Source of the DNA: Lysobacter silvisoli
Lineage (GTDB): Bacteria > Pseudomonadota > Gammaproteobacteria > Xanthomonadales > Xanthomonadaceae
Length of the DNA: 64,000 nt
Reading direction: 5' to 3'
NCBI RefSeq assembly: GCF_003382365.1
Contig: NZ_QTSU01000001.1
Location: 2,294,001 to 2,358,000, forward strand
Part shown: piece after piece, positions 63,540 to 64,000 of the stretch
Position numbering within the stretch: position 1 is the first letter of the stretch
Layout: each line of letters begins with the position of its first letter
Made by a program: the position numbers and the translations under genes
Notes under the pieces: generated by a model
Told to the model about the DNA's origin: nothing
Seen by the model: only the letters and a program-made list of their open reading frames with translations
Databases searched by the model: none

Positions 63540-63624
63540 CGTCATTCCCGCGAACGCGGCAATCCTGGGCGTTATCGCGGCATGACGCTGAAGTCTCTGG
63601 ATCCCCGCCTCCGCGGGGATGGCG
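63540..63624. repeat. 85-base inverted-repeat unit (CGTCATTCC family, reverse orientation)
   Basis: Its reverse complement reads like the 53226 copy (GATCCAGAGACTTCAG, GTCATGCCGCGAT). It lies between lemA and the M48 gene. Confidence 0.85.
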
Positions 63625-63672
63625 AGCAAAAGCCAAGCAGGCATAGCTCGCTTTTCCGAGCGCCCGGGCCTG

Positions 63673-64000
63673 CTAGAACTGCACCTTCGGCGCCTCGCGC
63701 ACCTGCGCGCGGTCGGCCGGAATATCCAGCAGCGCCGCAGCGGCGAAATCGAACATGCCCGCGACCACGCTGGAGGGGAACACTTCGCGCTTGTTGTTGT
63801 AGGCCATGACCGAGTCGTTGTAGGCCTGGCGCGCGAACGCGACCTTGTTCTCGGTGCTGGTCAGCTCCTCGGTGAGCTGCATCATGTTCTGGTTGGCCTT
63901 GAGATCGGGATAGGCCTCCGACACCGCCAGCAAGCGCCCCAGCGCCCCATTCAGCTGGCCCTGGCTCGCGGCCAGTTGTTCCATCGCCGCCGGATCGCCG
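63673..64000 (-). CDS. lemA: LemA family protein (5' end outside window)
   Basis: The visible 109 codons are the C-terminal part of a LemA protein: LNGALGRLLAVSEAYPDLKANQNMMQLTEELTSTENKVAFARQAYND (in parts), then the MAYNNKREVFPSSVVAGMF signature. LemA proteins are single-span, coiled-coil envelope proteins of unknown function that often accompany M48 proteases or TPM-domain proteins. The frame continues past the right edge. Confidence 0.93.
   Translation of the reverse strand, partial: GDPAAMEQLAASQGQLNGALGRLLAVSEAYPDLKANQNMMQLTEELTSTENKVAFARQAYNDSVMAYNNKREVFPSSVVAGMFDFAAAALLDIPADRAQVREAPKVQF

Overview
The window is a stretch of GC-rich chromosome (about 70% G+C by eye) that looks like Lysobacter or a close relative in the Xanthomonadaceae. 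This rests on the TonB-dependent receptors, a chitin-binding GH18 chitinase, metX-metB-hom behind a SAM-I riboswitch, a GTP-type PEP carboxykinase and many REP-like palindromes. It is gene-dense, with 55 protein genes called. I saw no rRNA, tRNA, CRISPR array, transposase or phage gene. Both end genes run off the window.

Layout. 1-7.8 kb: a cut-off exported protein, a large periplasmic-sensing hybrid histidine kinase, and a YceI / cytochrome b561 / YceI operon. 7.8-11.2 kb: L-serine deaminase followed by a zinc-ribbon protein, then a DUF4259 protein and a hydrolase. 11.3-16 kb: a translationally coupled operon for an exported molybdenum hydroxylase (Tat-type large subunit, 2Fe-2S subunit, triheme cytochrome c). 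16.5-18.6 kb: a secreted chitinase behind several dyad-symmetric sites. 19-22.6 kb: the leftward methionine operon (riboswitch-metX-metB-hom). 22.7-27.3 kb: a propeller lipoprotein, an M23 peptidase, prfC and two small genes. 27.4-31.6 kb: a hydroxylase-sulfotransferase pair, a hemolysin-III-like protein and an AsmA-like protein. 31.8-36 kb: CBS protein, polyprenyl-type glycosyltransferase, mtgA, hslO and an exported protein.

36.4-48 kb is the most distinctive part. Two tandem paralogous TonB-dependent receptors share a promoter motif. They are followed by a 2OG-Fe(II) oxygenase, then by oppositely oriented operons: an ECF sigma factor / anti-sigma-like / DUF4097 set, and a second 2OG oxygenase overlapping a TPR-sulfotransferase. 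With the pair at 27.4-28.6 kb, the window holds two hydroxylase-plus-sulfotransferase pairs and a third oxygenase beside the receptors. This suggests, but does not prove, a cell-surface or peptide modification function tied to outer-membrane uptake.

48-64 kb: pckG, a TetR regulator divergent from fadE with a palindrome on the fadE -10, small membrane proteins, a DUF922 protease, a three-gene operon (NTP/NDP-type transporter, Tat-type epimerase, metallophosphoesterase), a GMC oxidoreductase, a small Cys-rich exported protein, an M48 protease and LemA. Intergenic regions carry three families of palindromic repeats. A repeat-rich gap at 60.8-61.6 kb contains a string of hairpins with GGA-type loops.
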